Source: Pelagibius sp037652055 (lineage in GTDB: Bacteria; Pseudomonadota; Alphaproteobacteria; Kiloniellales; Kiloniellaceae). From it: 64,000 nt of DNA. Below are positions 46,551 through 55,137 of the stretch, in pieces (the stretch's first letter is position 1; each line of letters begins with the position of its first letter). The notes under the pieces are model-generated. The model searched no databases, was not told where the DNA came from, and worked only from the letters and a program-made list of their open reading frames with translations. A program made the position numbers and the translations under genes. Location: positions 1,116,001-1,180,000 of the forward strand of contig NZ_JBBKAH010000002.1 of assembly GCF_037652055.1 (NCBI RefSeq). The letters run 5' to 3'.

Positions 46551-47648
46551 TCAAGGGGTCAGCGGCACCCGCTCTCCGTGGACGGCAATCATGCGGTCGA
46601 TTTCGGCGAGGGCGAAGGCGGCGAGGTCACGCTGAGCGGCCTGGGCCAGCGGATCTTCGTCCTCAATATCGCCGATCACCAGGATGTTCTCGTCGTTCAG
46701 CCGGTTGGCCGGTCCGGTGTAGTTGAAGCTGCCGCAGATGATGACGGCGCCGTCGATTACCATCAGCTTGTGATGCAGCTTGCCCAGGCCGTTCTTGCGC
46801 GAGGCGAGGTAGGCCTCACCGCCGTTGTCGGCCACCATGCGGGTCGCCGCCCAGTCGCGGTTGCCCTGGCCCGCGTCGAAGATGCCGCGTAGTTTCACGC
46901 CGCCTTTGGCCATGGCGACCATGGCGTCGTCGATACCCGAAGAGCGCGCGAAGGTGAAGATGGCGAAGTCGATGCGCTCGCGCGCTTTCAGCATCTGCTT
47001 CATGATCTCCATCTCCGGTGCGTGGTCCGGCGCGAAGAGAGCGCGCACGCAGACGCTCCCAACGCGGTTGTTGCGCGGCGACGGATCATGGCGGTTGCGA
47101 ACCTTGCCGAAGGTGCCCTGCCAGATCTCGGCGAACTCGTCATCGTACTCGTTGCAGACCCACTGGTCGTGCACGATGACGATGTGGTTCAGGTTCTTGC
47201 GGCTGCCGTGGCTGCCGGTGCCGGTGGGCGTGAAATTGGTCGACCCGGTCAGCAGCGCCCGGCGCGGGCCGCCGCTGTCGCGGACGATGAACTTCTGGTG
47301 GAAGATGTCTGGATTATAGTCTGCCCGCGCGTCGACGTTGGCGCGCAGCAGCACGGCGAAGAGGTTGCGGTTCTCCTCGTCCTCGCCGCCGACGGTGAAG
47401 GGGTCCGCCCAGGGCTTGTCGGCGCGCAGGTAGTCCTGCTCCAGCACCACGCGGATGCGCACGCCGCGCTGGCGTGCGCGCACCAGCGCCTCGGTGATCG
47501 GCCGCGATTCGATCTCCTGCACCGCGACGTCCAGGCTGGTCTTGGCTTCGTCGATGAAGTCGACGATCACCTTCTCCAGGTCATCGGGGGCGCCCAGGCC
47601 GGTTGGCCCCATGTAGAATTCCAGGCGATCGTTGAGGATGAAGGACAT
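46551..47648 (-). CDS. Phospholipase D-like (two HKD motifs) protein
   Basis: 365 residues with two intact HKD catalytic motifs: HQKFIVRD in the first half, followed by LLTGSTNFTPTG, and HHKLMVID in the second half, followed by CGSFNYTGPANRLNDEN. Both halves fold into one active site in the PLD superfamily, covering phospholipases, cardiolipin synthases and some nucleases. There is no signal peptide or transmembrane helix, so it is probably cytoplasmic; the substrate is open (lipid or nucleic acid). ATG at 47648. Confidence 0.88.
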   Translation of the reverse strand: MSFILNDRLEFYMGPTGLGAPDDLEKVIVDFIDEAKTSLDVAVQEIESRPITEALVRARQRGVRIRVVLEQDYLRADKPWADPFTVGGEDEENRNLFAVLLRANVDARADYNPDIFHQKFIVRDSGGPRRALLTGSTNFTPTGTGSHGSRKNLNHIVIVHDQWVCNEYDDEFAEIWQGTFGKVRNRHDPSPRNNRVGSVCVRALFAPDHAPEMEIMKQMLKARERIDFAIFTFARSSGIDDAMVAMAKGGVKLRGIFDAGQGNRDWAATRMVADNGGEAYLASRKNGLGKLHHKLMVIDGAVIICGSFNYTGPANRLNDENILVIGDIEDEDPLAQAAQRDLAAFALAEIDRMIAVHGERVPLTP

Positions 47649-47796
47649 GGCGCTCCCTCGGCTAGGGCCGGCTGCTTGGCGATAGCAGCATCATGTTACA
47701 GCTTTGCCGTCGGTCTGAGGCGCGCAAAGGGGGTGCAAGCGACCCCTTGCGGGCGCTAGCATGTGGCCTGACCGGCAAGCAAGGTGGTGGATACGC

Positions 47797-48570
47797 ATGG
47801 GTACAGGCGGACTTTTCGATCTGACAGGGAAGGTCGCGGTGGTCACAGGCGGCAACGGGGGGATCGGCCTCGGCATCGCCCGCGGGCTGGCCCGCGCTGG
47901 GGCGGACATTGCCGTGGTCGGCCGCCGGGCGGAAAAGCTGGAGGCTGCGGTGGTGGAACTGGAGGGCCTCGGCGTGCGGGCCGCGGGCATCGCCTGCGAT
48001 GTCACCGACGAAGCGGCGGTGGCCGCGATGGCTGCCGAGGTGAGCGAACGCTTCGGCCGCCTCGACATCCTGGTGAACAACGCCGGCACTTCCGTGCGCA
48101 AGGCGCCGCAGGACCTCACCGCCGAGGACTGGCACCAGGTGATCGACACCAACATGACCTCGGCCTTCCTCTGCGCCAAGGCTTGCTATCCCCTGTTGAA
48201 GGCGGCCGGCGGCGGCAAGGTCATCAACAACGGCTCCATGCTGTCGATCTTCGGGGCGCCGTGGAATGCCGCCTACGGCGCCAGCAAGGGCGGCGTGATG
48301 CAGTTCAGCCGCTCGCTGGCGACGGCTTGGGCGCCCGACAACATCCAGGTGAACTGCATCCTGCCCGGCTGGATCGATACCGACCTGACGAAGAAGGCGC
48401 GTCAGCAGGTGGAAGGCCTGCACGAGCGCATCCTGGCACGCACGCCCGCCGGGCGCTGGGGCGATCCCGACGACTTCGCCGGCGTCGCCGTGTTCCTCGC
48501 CTCGGCCGCCTCCGACTTCATCACCGGCGTCGCCCTGCCGGTGGACGGCGGCTATTCCATCGCCATTTGA
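47797..48570 (+). CDS. SDR-family oxidoreductase (gluconate/glucose dehydrogenase-like)
   Basis: 257 residues, a classical SDR: TGGNGGIGLGIARGLARAG, LVNNAGTSVR, catalytic Ser in NNGSMLSIFG, YGASKGG with Tyr and Lys, and the closing DFITGVALPVDGGYSI. It resembles 2-deoxy-gluconate 3-dehydrogenase or gluconate 5-dehydrogenase types, but the substrate is not certain. ATG at 47797 follows AAGGTGGTGG. The deaminase gene begins 12 bases later and is likely co-transcribed. Confidence 0.9.
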   Translation: MGTGGLFDLTGKVAVVTGGNGGIGLGIARGLARAGADIAVVGRRAEKLEAAVVELEGLGVRAAGIACDVTDEAAVAAMAAEVSERFGRLDILVNNAGTSVRKAPQDLTAEDWHQVIDTNMTSAFLCAKACYPLLKAAGGGKVINNGSMLSIFGAPWNAAYGASKGGVMQFSRSLATAWAPDNIQVNCILPGWIDTDLTKKARQQVEGLHERILARTPAGRWGDPDDFAGVAVFLASAASDFITGVALPVDGGYSIAI

Positions 48571-48582
48571 AGAGAGACTGTT

Positions 48583-49611
48583 TTGCCCGTGAGCGCCGAT
48601 CCGAACGATTTCATCGCCGGCCTGCCCAAGGCCGAACTGCACCTTCACATCGAAGGCTCGCTGGAGCCGGAGATGATGGTGGCGCTGGCAGAGCGCAACG
48701 GCGTCAGGCTGCCCTATGCCGACGTCGATGCCGTGCGCGCCGCGTACAATTTCACCAGCCTTCAGGACTTCCTCGACCTCTACTACCAGGGGATGGCGGT
48801 GCTGCAGACGGAGCAGGACTTCTACGACCTGACGCTGGCCTATCTGCGGCGCGTCGCGCAGGACAACGTGCGCCACGTGGAGATTTTTTTCGATCCCCAG
48901 GGCCACACCGGGCGCGGCATTGCTTTCGCCACGGCCTTCGACGGTATCGAGAAGGCACTGCGCGACGGGGCGGACGAACTGGACATCACCGCGGGGATCA
49001 TTCTTTGCTTTCTGCGCCATCTCTCCGCCGCGGACGCCATGGCGACGCTGGAAGAGGCGCTGCCCTACCGCGACCGCATCGTCGGTGTCGGCCTCGATTC
49101 CTCCGAGCAGGGCCATCCGCCGGCGAAGTTTCAGGCGGTCTTCGATCGCGTGCGGGCGGAGGGCTTCCACGCCGTGGCCCATGCCGGCGAGGAAGGGCCG
49201 CCGGCCTACATCTGGTCGGCGCTGGATGACCTGAAGGTAGAGCGCATCGACCACGGCGTGCGCGCCCTGGAGGACCCGGACCTGATGCTGGAGTTGGCGC
49301 GCCGCCGCACGCCGCTCACCGTCTGCCCGCTTTCCAACATCCGGCTCTGCGTCTTCGACGACATGACCGCGCATCCCCTGAAGATGATGCTGGATCGCGG
49401 CCTCATGGTGACGGTGAACTCCGACGATCCGGCCTACTTCGGCGGCTACATGAACGACAATTACGCCGCCGTGCGTCAGGCCCTCGGACTCACCAACGAA
49501 GAACTCGCCCTCATCGCCCGCAATTCCTTCGAGGCGTCGTTTCTCGACAACGCCACCAAGGCCGACTACATCGCCGAGGTGGAAGCCTATGTCAGGGCGG
49601 TGCAAGCCTGA
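48583..49611 (+). CDS. Adenine/adenosine deaminase
   Basis: 342 residues, a zinc amidohydrolase. Zinc ligands and catalytic residues are seen in ELHLHIEGSL, in HAGEEGPP (His and Glu), in IDHG, and in NSDDPAYFGGY. The last motif, together with LSNIRLCVFDDMTAHPLKMML, looks more like the fungal/bacterial adenine deaminase branch (adenine to hypoxanthine) than true adenosine deaminase. It would serve purine salvage. Start TTG at 48583, or GTG at 48589. It follows an SDR gene by 12 bases. Confidence 0.88.
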   Translation: MPVSADPNDFIAGLPKAELHLHIEGSLEPEMMVALAERNGVRLPYADVDAVRAAYNFTSLQDFLDLYYQGMAVLQTEQDFYDLTLAYLRRVAQDNVRHVEIFFDPQGHTGRGIAFATAFDGIEKALRDGADELDITAGIILCFLRHLSAADAMATLEEALPYRDRIVGVGLDSSEQGHPPAKFQAVFDRVRAEGFHAVAHAGEEGPPAYIWSALDDLKVERIDHGVRALEDPDLMLELARRRTPLTVCPLSNIRLCVFDDMTAHPLKMMLDRGLMVTVNSDDPAYFGGYMNDNYAAVRQALGLTNEELALIARNSFEASFLDNATKADYIAEVEAYVRAVQA

Positions 49612-49636
49612 GGTCCGGCACCGCCGCCAGGCGCGC

Positions 49637-50488
49637 TCAGAGGGTCGTCACGAGCTCGGCCTTTGGCGCCCACACCCCAGTCGCCGCCACCTTGCGCGCG
49701 TAGTCGGCGAAGTCGCGCGGCTTGCGGCCGAGGGCGCGCTCGACACCGTCGGTGAGGCTGGCGTTGCGGCCGTCCAGCACCGTGGCGATGAGCTCGTTGA
49801 CGAAGGCCGCGAAGTCCGCCGGCAGGCCCTCTGCCATCATGGCTTCGGAGAAGGCTTCCGCCGTGATCTGCTGGTAGCGGATGTCGCGCCTGCTGGCCTC
49901 GGCAATCTCCGCCGTTGCCTCGGCGAAGGTCAGCAGGCGCGGGCCGGTCAGTTCGTAGAGCTGGCCTTCGTGACCCTCCTCCGTCAGCGCCGCCACGGCG
50001 ATGTCGGCAATGTCCTCGGCATCGATGAAGGGCTCGGCGACCGCGCCGACGGGCAGGGCCAGGGTGCCGCTGCGCAGTCCCTCGAGGAAGAAGCTCTCGC
50101 TGAAATTCTGGTTGAACCAGCTGCAGCGCAGGATGGTCCACGCGGCACCGGAGGCCTGCACGGCCTCTTCGCCGCGCTCGGCTCCTTCCTCGCCACGGCC
50201 GGATAGCAGCACGAGCCGACGGACGCCGCGCTGGATTGCCAGCTCGGCGAAGGCGCCGACAGTCTCCGCTGCGCCGGGCACCGTGAGGTCCGGGTGGTAG
50301 GTGACGTAGGCGGCGCCGATGCCCTCCAGGGCCGGCGACCAGGTGTCCGGGTTCTCCCAGTCGAAGGGGATGGTGGCACTGCGCGTGCCGATGCGCAGCG
50401 GCAGGCCGCGCCGGTTCAGGCGTTCCGCCACCCGGCTCCCGGTCTTGCCGGTACCGCCGATCACCAGGATCGTCTTCGGGGAAGTCAT
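49637..50488 (-). CDS. NmrA-like NAD(P)-binding reductase
   Basis: 283 residues. The N-terminal motif ILVIGGTGKTGSRVAERLNRRG and a later segment (SGAAWTILRCSWFNQNFSESFF) match the NmrA/QOR2-type atypical SDR group. The catalytic YxxxK is absent, as usual for that group. It may act as a quinone or enone reductase or redox sensor. ATG at 50488 has AAAGGA upstream. Divergent from a TetR gene, with a perfect TGAGTA-A-TACTCA palindrome between; regulation by that TetR protein is likely. Confidence 0.87.
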   Translation of the reverse strand: MTSPKTILVIGGTGKTGSRVAERLNRRGLPLRIGTRSATIPFDWENPDTWSPALEGIGAAYVTYHPDLTVPGAAETVGAFAELAIQRGVRRLVLLSGRGEEGAERGEEAVQASGAAWTILRCSWFNQNFSESFFLEGLRSGTLALPVGAVAEPFIDAEDIADIAVAALTEEGHEGQLYELTGPRLLTFAEATAEIAEASRRDIRYQQITAEAFSEAMMAEGLPADFAAFVNELIATVLDGRNASLTDGVERALGRKPRDFADYARKVAATGVWAPKAELVTTL

Positions 50489-50528
50489 GGCTCTCGTCCT
50501 TTCCGTTCTCGGGGTCGATCCACAAACA

Positions 50529-50567
50529 TGAGTAATACTCACATTTGCTAAATGTGATAAACCCTCA
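50529..50567. promoter_or_regulatory. TetR-type operator between NmrA-like and TetR genes
   Basis: TGAGTAATACTCA (50529-50541) is a perfect 13-bp palindrome. A degenerate copy, TGATAAACCCTCA (50555-50567, 9 of 13 positions), lies 26 bases further. The intergenic stretch is AT-rich compared with its surroundings and must hold both divergent promoters. Confidence 0.6.
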
Positions 50568-50616
50568 TATTATGCAAGTCAAGAGAGCAGATTTTTCGTG
50601 AAGGAGAGAAGCTGCC

Positions 50617-51279
50617 GTGGCCAAGGCCGCCGACCGCAAGCCGGAAGGTCGCACCGCGCAGTCGCTGCGCCGCCGCCCGGCGCAACAGCGCAGCCGGGAG
50701 CGCGTCGAGCGCATTCTGGCGGTGGCGTCTCAGAAGATCGCCGAGTCCGGCAGCGATGCCCTGCGCATGAGCGAGGTGGCCGCGGAGGCCGGCATCTCCA
50801 TCGGCTCGCTCTATCAGTACTTTCCGGACAAGGCGGCGATCATCCACACACTGGCGGCGCGCTACAATGCGCTCTGCCGCGCGGCGATCGAGGAAGGTCT
50901 GGCACCGGTCAAGGACCTGAAGTCGCTCTGTGCCGCCTTCGACGCCCTGGCCGCGGCCTACTACGACCTCTTCCTGGCTGAACCGGTGATCCGCGACATC
51001 TGGTCCGGCGCTCTGGCCGACGGCCGGCTCCGCGACCTGGAGTTGGAGCACAGCCGGGTGATCGGCAAGATGATGACGGAGACCCTGATGCGCCTTTTCC
51101 CCAAGGCGGACAGGGACGAGGTCGCCGCGCGCTCCTTGCTTGTCATGCATCTCGGCGAGGCCACCATGCGCCTTGCCGTCTCCGTGAAGCGCAAGGAAGG
51201 TGACGCCCTGGTCGAGGCCTACAAGAGCATGGCCGGGCGGGAATTCACGGCCATCGCGGCGCGGGCGAAAAAGGGCTGA
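50617..51279 (+). CDS. TetR/AcrR family transcriptional regulator
   Basis: 220 residues from GTG 50617 with AAGGAG upstream. HTH region: RSRERVERILAVASQKIAESG, then ALRMSEVAAEAGISIGSLYQYFPDKAAIIHTLA. The C-terminal ligand domain (about 85-215) is not assignable to an effector class. It probably represses the divergent NmrA-like gene and itself through the palindrome at 50529-50541. An Arg/Lys-rich N-terminal tail of about 20 residues precedes the HTH. Confidence 0.9.
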   Translation: MAKAADRKPEGRTAQSLRRRPAQQRSRERVERILAVASQKIAESGSDALRMSEVAAEAGISIGSLYQYFPDKAAIIHTLAARYNALCRAAIEEGLAPVKDLKSLCAAFDALAAAYYDLFLAEPVIRDIWSGALADGRLRDLELEHSRVIGKMMTETLMRLFPKADRDEVAARSLLVMHLGEATMRLAVSVKRKEGDALVEAYKSMAGREFTAIAARAKKG

Positions 51280-51431
51280 GTGAGAAATTCGGCCGGAAAC
51301 CACCGGGCGCCGTTGCGCAGGAAGCTGAAGGCGATACCCGACGGCTCCGGCCGAGGTGTGCCGGCCCTCCCGGGGGGCATGAGGGGTTCGCAGGGTCCGG
51401 GAGGACCGGCAGGGATAAACTTCTCCTGAAC

Positions 51432-52904
51432 TTACTCAGCGGCGGCGGCCTCGAACGCCACGCCCAAGGCCTTGGCGACGCCTGCGCCGTAGGCCGGATC
51501 GGCGCGGGTGAAGTGCACCAGCTGGCGCTGGACGATTTCCTCCGGCACGCCCTGCATGGCGGCGGCGATGTTGGCGAAGAGGCGCTGCTGGGCGTCGGCG
51601 GGCATCAGGCGGAAGAGATTGCCCGGCTGGGTGTAGTCGTCGTTGCCCTCCCGGTGGTTGTAGCGGTCCGCGTCGCCGGAGATCTTCAGCAGCGGCTCGG
51701 CATAGCTTTCGTCCTGCTTCGGCCCGCCCATGGAATTCGGCTCGTAGTAAGCGTCCGGATTCTGCGTGAAGTTCTCGAAGAAGCGCATCGGCCCATCCTT
51801 GTGGTAGTGGTGGACCGGGCACTTCGCCGCGTTCACCGGCAAGGCCTCGTAGTGGGTCCCCAGGCGATACCGGTGCGCATCGGCATAGGAGAAGATGCGC
51901 GCCTGCAGCATCTTGTCCGGCGAGAAGCCGATGCCCGGCACGATGTTCGAGGGCGAGAAGGCGGCCTGTTCGATCTCCGCGAAGTAGTTGTCCGGGTTGC
52001 GGTTCAGCTCCATGACGCCGACCTCGATCAGCGGGTAGTCGCCGTGCGGCCACACCTTGGTCAGATCGAAGGGGTTGTAAGGCGTCTTCTCCGCATCGGT
52101 CTCCGGCATCACCTGCACGTAGAGCGTCCACTTCGGGAAATCGCCGTTCTCGATGGAGCCGTAGAGGTCTTCCTGGGTCGACTCGCGGGTCCTGCCGACG
52201 ACCTGCTCGGCCTCCGCATTGGTCCAGAACTGATGGCCCTGCTGAGTCTTGAAATGGAACTTCACCCAGAAACGCTCGCCGTCCTTGTTGATGAAAGAAT
52301 AGGTATGCGAGCCGTAACCGTTCATGTGGCGCACGGTCTGCGGCAGGCCGCGGTCCGACATCAGGATGGTCACCTGATGCAGGCTCTCCGGCGACAGCGA
52401 CCAGAAGTCCCACATGGCCGTGGGCGAGCGCAGGTTGCTGCGCGGATGGCGCTTCTGGGTGTGGATGAAGTCCGGAAACTTGTAGGGATCGCGGATGAAG
52501 AACACGGGCGTGTTGTTGCCGACCAGATCCCAGTTGCCTTCCTCGGTGTAGAACTTCAGGGCAAAGCCGCGCACGTCGCGCTCGGCGTCCGCCGCGCCCT
52601 GCTCGCCAGCGACGGTGGAGAAGCGGGCGATCATCTTCGTGGATTTGCCGATCTGCGAGAAGAGTCTGGCGCGGGTGTACCGGGTGATGTCCTGGGTCAC
52701 CGTGAAGGTCCCGAAGGCGCCCCACCCTTTGGCGTGAACGGTGCGCTCGGGGATGCGCTCACGGTTCTGGTGCGCCAGCTTCTCGATCAGCTGGTAGTCC
52801 TGCATCAGCACCGGCCCGCGCGCCCCGGCGGTCAGCGAATTCTGGTTGTCGGAGATCGGCGCGCCGGCCGAGGTCGTCAGGATCGGGGTCTTCTGGTCAG
52901 CCAT
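51432..52904 (-). CDS. katA: Heme catalase, small-subunit type
   Basis: 490 residues, a monofunctional catalase that dismutates hydrogen peroxide. Active-site His57 is in ERTVHAKGWG, the distal Asn is in LVGNNTPVFF, and the proximal heme Tyr is in RIFSYADAHRYRLG. The length, without a C-terminal flavodoxin-like domain, places it in the small-subunit, NADPH-binding clade. No signal peptide, so cytoplasmic. It is divergent from oxyR across 146 bases, the usual layout for peroxide induction. Confidence 0.97.
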   Translation of the reverse strand: MADQKTPILTTSAGAPISDNQNSLTAGARGPVLMQDYQLIEKLAHQNRERIPERTVHAKGWGAFGTFTVTQDITRYTRARLFSQIGKSTKMIARFSTVAGEQGAADAERDVRGFALKFYTEEGNWDLVGNNTPVFFIRDPYKFPDFIHTQKRHPRSNLRSPTAMWDFWSLSPESLHQVTILMSDRGLPQTVRHMNGYGSHTYSFINKDGERFWVKFHFKTQQGHQFWTNAEAEQVVGRTRESTQEDLYGSIENGDFPKWTLYVQVMPETDAEKTPYNPFDLTKVWPHGDYPLIEVGVMELNRNPDNYFAEIEQAAFSPSNIVPGIGFSPDKMLQARIFSYADAHRYRLGTHYEALPVNAAKCPVHHYHKDGPMRFFENFTQNPDAYYEPNSMGGPKQDESYAEPLLKISGDADRYNHREGNDDYTQPGNLFRLMPADAQQRLFANIAAAMQGVPEEIVQRQLVHFTRADPAYGAGVAKALGVAFEAAAAE

Positions 52905-52966
52905 TGTTTCCTCGGCGTCTATCTGGATGGAAAAGTTCTGGAACGGTTCTAAAGGTACTCAGAGCT

Positions 52967-53023
52967 GATTGATCTTCAAAATCGATTGTTTCGATCATAT
53001 CAATCGTTGTAGACTATTAGTCT
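52967..53023. promoter_or_regulatory. katA-oxyR intergenic dyads, probable OxyR site
   Basis: An AT-rich 146-bp region holds GATTGAT (52967-52973) / ATCAATC (52999-53005), ATCGA / TCGAT (52981-52985 and 52991-52995) centred at nearly the same point, and the perfect 13-bp palindrome AGACTATTAGTCT (53011-53023) 27 bases before oxyR. A possible katA promoter, TTGAAG-16-TACCTT, lies on the minus strand. OxyR tetramers contact four spaced half-sites, so extended dyads are expected here. Confidence 0.55.
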
Positions 53024-53050
53024 TCTTTGCCTCTTGGGAATGCCCAATCG

Positions 53051-54007
53051 ATGAACCTGCGCGATCTCGGCTACGTGGTGGCGGTGGCCGAAGAGCAGCA
53101 TTTCGGCCGTGCCGCCGAGCGCTGCCACGTCAGCCAGCCGACCTTGAGCGGCCAGCTGCGCAAGCTGGAGGAAAGCCTGGGCGTCACCCTCTTCGAGCGC
53201 ACCAGCCGCTCGGTGGTGACCACGCCGCTGGGGGAGGAAATCGTGCGCCACGCGCGCCTGGCCCTGGAGCAGGCCACGCAGATCCAGGACATCGCCCGCG
53301 CCCACCGCAACCCCATGGCCGGGCCGTTGCGCCTGGGCGTCATTCCGACCGTCAGCCCCTACCTGATGCCGTTGGTCCTGGGCGCGCTGAAGCGCCGCTA
53401 CCCGGACCTCACCCCGGCGCTCTTCGAGGAGGTGACGGACTCTCTGCTCGCACGTCTTACCGCGCACCAAATCGACGCGGCTGTGCTGGCGACGACGCCG
53501 GATGCGCCGGAGCTGACGTCGATCCCTCTTTTCGACGAGCCTTTCTGGGTCGCTTGCCCAAAGGACCACCCCTTGAGCCGGCAGGACGAGATCAGCGAGG
53601 CGCAGCTTGCCGACGTCGACCTGCTGCTGCTGACCGACGGCCACTGCTTGCGCGATCAGGTACTGAAGGTCTGTGCGCGGTCGCGCGGCCCCGCCAAGCA
53701 GCATCCGGGGGGGCACCGCATTGCCGACCTGCGCGCCTCCAGCCTGGAGACCCTGCTGAACATGGTGGCGGCCGGCTTCGGCTGCACCCTGGTGCCAGCG
53801 CTGGCCGTGCGCAGCCCGCATCTGAGCGGCGCCGATATCGTGGCGCGGCCGCTGCGGCTCGCCAGTGCCCAGCGCCCGGTCGCGCTGTGGTACCGCAAGT
53901 CCTTTCCGCAGCCGCGCCTGCTGGAAGCGCTGGCCGGGGTCATCCTGGACCAACTGCCCGACAGTGTGACGCCGCGGCCTGACGTCAGGCAGGCCGCAGC
54001 CATCTAA
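53051..54007 (+). CDS. oxyR: Peroxide-sensing LysR-type regulator OxyR
   Basis: 318 residues. The N-terminal HTH (MNLRDLGYVVAVAEEQHFGRAAERCHVSQPTLSGQLRKLEE) is followed by the LysR effector domain. The redox pair is conserved: Cys199 and Cys208 in DGHCLRDQVLKVCARS, the same spacing and numbering as E. coli OxyR. It should therefore form a regulatory disulfide on peroxide exposure and activate katA, which is divergent. ATG at 53051 was chosen over an in-frame TTG or ATG-like codon at 53027 because the family begins MNLRDL. Confidence 0.95.
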   Translation: MNLRDLGYVVAVAEEQHFGRAAERCHVSQPTLSGQLRKLEESLGVTLFERTSRSVVTTPLGEEIVRHARLALEQATQIQDIARAHRNPMAGPLRLGVIPTVSPYLMPLVLGALKRRYPDLTPALFEEVTDSLLARLTAHQIDAAVLATTPDAPELTSIPLFDEPFWVACPKDHPLSRQDEISEAQLADVDLLLLTDGHCLRDQVLKVCARSRGPAKQHPGGHRIADLRASSLETLLNMVAAGFGCTLVPALAVRSPHLSGADIVARPLRLASAQRPVALWYRKSFPQPRLLEALAGVILDQLPDSVTPRPDVRQAAAI

Positions 54008-54208
54008 GCAAATCGAATGCTATTCCGGGCTGATTCTGAAAGCCATTCTGACACGACCGTCAATCGCCATCCCAGGAGGGGGCTGGAACGCATTGGACGA
54101 ACCGCAGCAGCTTGCCCTCCAGCGCCTCCTGCACGCGCAGATGAACAACGCCACCTAGGACGTTGGCGCGCCCCGGTGCGCCCCGTCAACCGCATGGGGC
54201 CAAGCAGC

Positions 54209-54244
54209 GATCGCCCCCGGAAGGCGTTGCCTCCGGGGGCGATC
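54209..54244. terminator. Very strong hairpin between convergent oxyR and DJ-1 genes
   Basis: GATCGCCCCCGG (54209-54220) pairs perfectly with CCGGGGGCGATC (54233-54244). A further AGGC/GCCT stem lies inside, with one bulged A and the loop GTT: about 16 base pairs in all. No T-tract on either strand. It sits between convergent genes and probably ends both transcripts. The rest of 54008-54274 shows no convincing gene. Confidence 0.55.
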
Positions 54245-54274
54245 TCAGCACCGTGAATGGACTTAAGTTTCTGC

Positions 54275-54985
54275 TCAGGCGGCGTGTTTCTTGGCCTCTT
54301 CCTGCAGCGTCTCGATCAGCAGCTTGCCGAGCTTCTCCGCAGAGGCCGGGTTCTGGCCGGTGACCAGGCGCCCGTCGCGCACCGCGTGAGCGCCGAAGGG
54401 CTTCGGGTTGCCCTCGAACTCGGCGCCCAGGCTGCGCAGCCGGCTTTCCAGCAGGTAGGGAACGACTTCGTCGAGACCGACCTCGCGCTCCTCGGCGTCG
54501 GTGAAGCTGTTCACCCGCTTGCCGCGCACCAGCGGCTGGCCGCTGGAGAGGTCGGCGCCGACCAGGCCGGCCGGCCCGTGGCAGATGGCGCCGATGACTG
54601 CGCCCTTCTCATAGGCCTGGGCGATCAGGCCGCCGACCGCCTTGTTCTGCGCCAAGTCCCACATGGTGCCGTGGCCGCCGGGCAGGTAGACCGCCGCGTA
54701 GTCGTCGGCGTTTACCTCGACCACCGGGCGTGAGGCCTCAAGCGCCTTCATCGCCTCCTCATCGTCCATGAAGCGCTGCACGGAGGCGGGACGTCCCTCC
54801 TTCGCGCCGGTTTTGGGGTCGGCCGGCGGCGGGCCGCCGGCGGGTGAGGCGAAGTCGACGTCGTAGCCCGCGTCACGCAGCTGCCAATAGGGGGTGGTCA
54901 ATTCTTCCCAGTGGAACCCGGTCGCCTTGCCGGTGTCGCCGAGTTCGTCGTGCGAGGTGAGAAGGATGAGAATACGTTTCGTCAT
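54275..54985 (-). CDS. DJ-1/PfpI family protein (Hsp31/glyoxalase III-like)
   Basis: 236 residues. The class I glutamine-amidotransferase-like fold has its nucleophile Cys in GAICHGPAGLVGA and the preceding glutamate-bearing region YLPGGHGTMWDLA. It begins MTKRILILLTSHDELGDTGKATGFHWEELTTPY, matching the type that includes stress-linked deglycase/glyoxalase III proteins. ATG at 54985 with AGGGAG upstream. It follows phoD on the same strand, but a terminator (55079-55100) separates them. Position beside oxyR-katA suggests a stress role; this is inference. Confidence 0.9.
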   Translation of the reverse strand: MTKRILILLTSHDELGDTGKATGFHWEELTTPYWQLRDAGYDVDFASPAGGPPPADPKTGAKEGRPASVQRFMDDEEAMKALEASRPVVEVNADDYAAVYLPGGHGTMWDLAQNKAVGGLIAQAYEKGAVIGAICHGPAGLVGADLSSGQPLVRGKRVNSFTDAEEREVGLDEVVPYLLESRLRSLGAEFEGNPKPFGAHAVRDGRLVTGQNPASAEKLGKLLIETLQEEAKKHAA

Positions 54986-55078
54986 CGCGTTTGGCTCCCT
55001 GGTTGCTGTTGGGGTCAGGTAAGGAAACGCGGCGTCCGGCGGGATCGTTCCGAATTTCCCGTGGCGCGAAAGGAAGAA

Positions 55079-55100
55079 GGGCGTCCCCGCCGGGACGCCC
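55079..55100 (-). terminator. Rho-independent terminator after phoD
   Basis: GGGCGTCCC (55079-55087) and GGGACGCCC (55092-55100) form a perfect 9-bp stem with loop CGCC. On the minus strand TTCTTCCTTT follows. It lies 37 bases after the phoD stop. Confidence 0.75.
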
Positions 55101-55137
55101 CCTTGCCGTGCCACCGGGTTTGCCGAGGCGGCGAAGA

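Noticed and set aside
54093..54158. 21-codon frame (TTG start, AGGAGGGGG upstream) after oxyR
   Set aside because: A ribosome-binding-like sequence exists, but the peptide is too short to judge and has no supporting context; could be chance.
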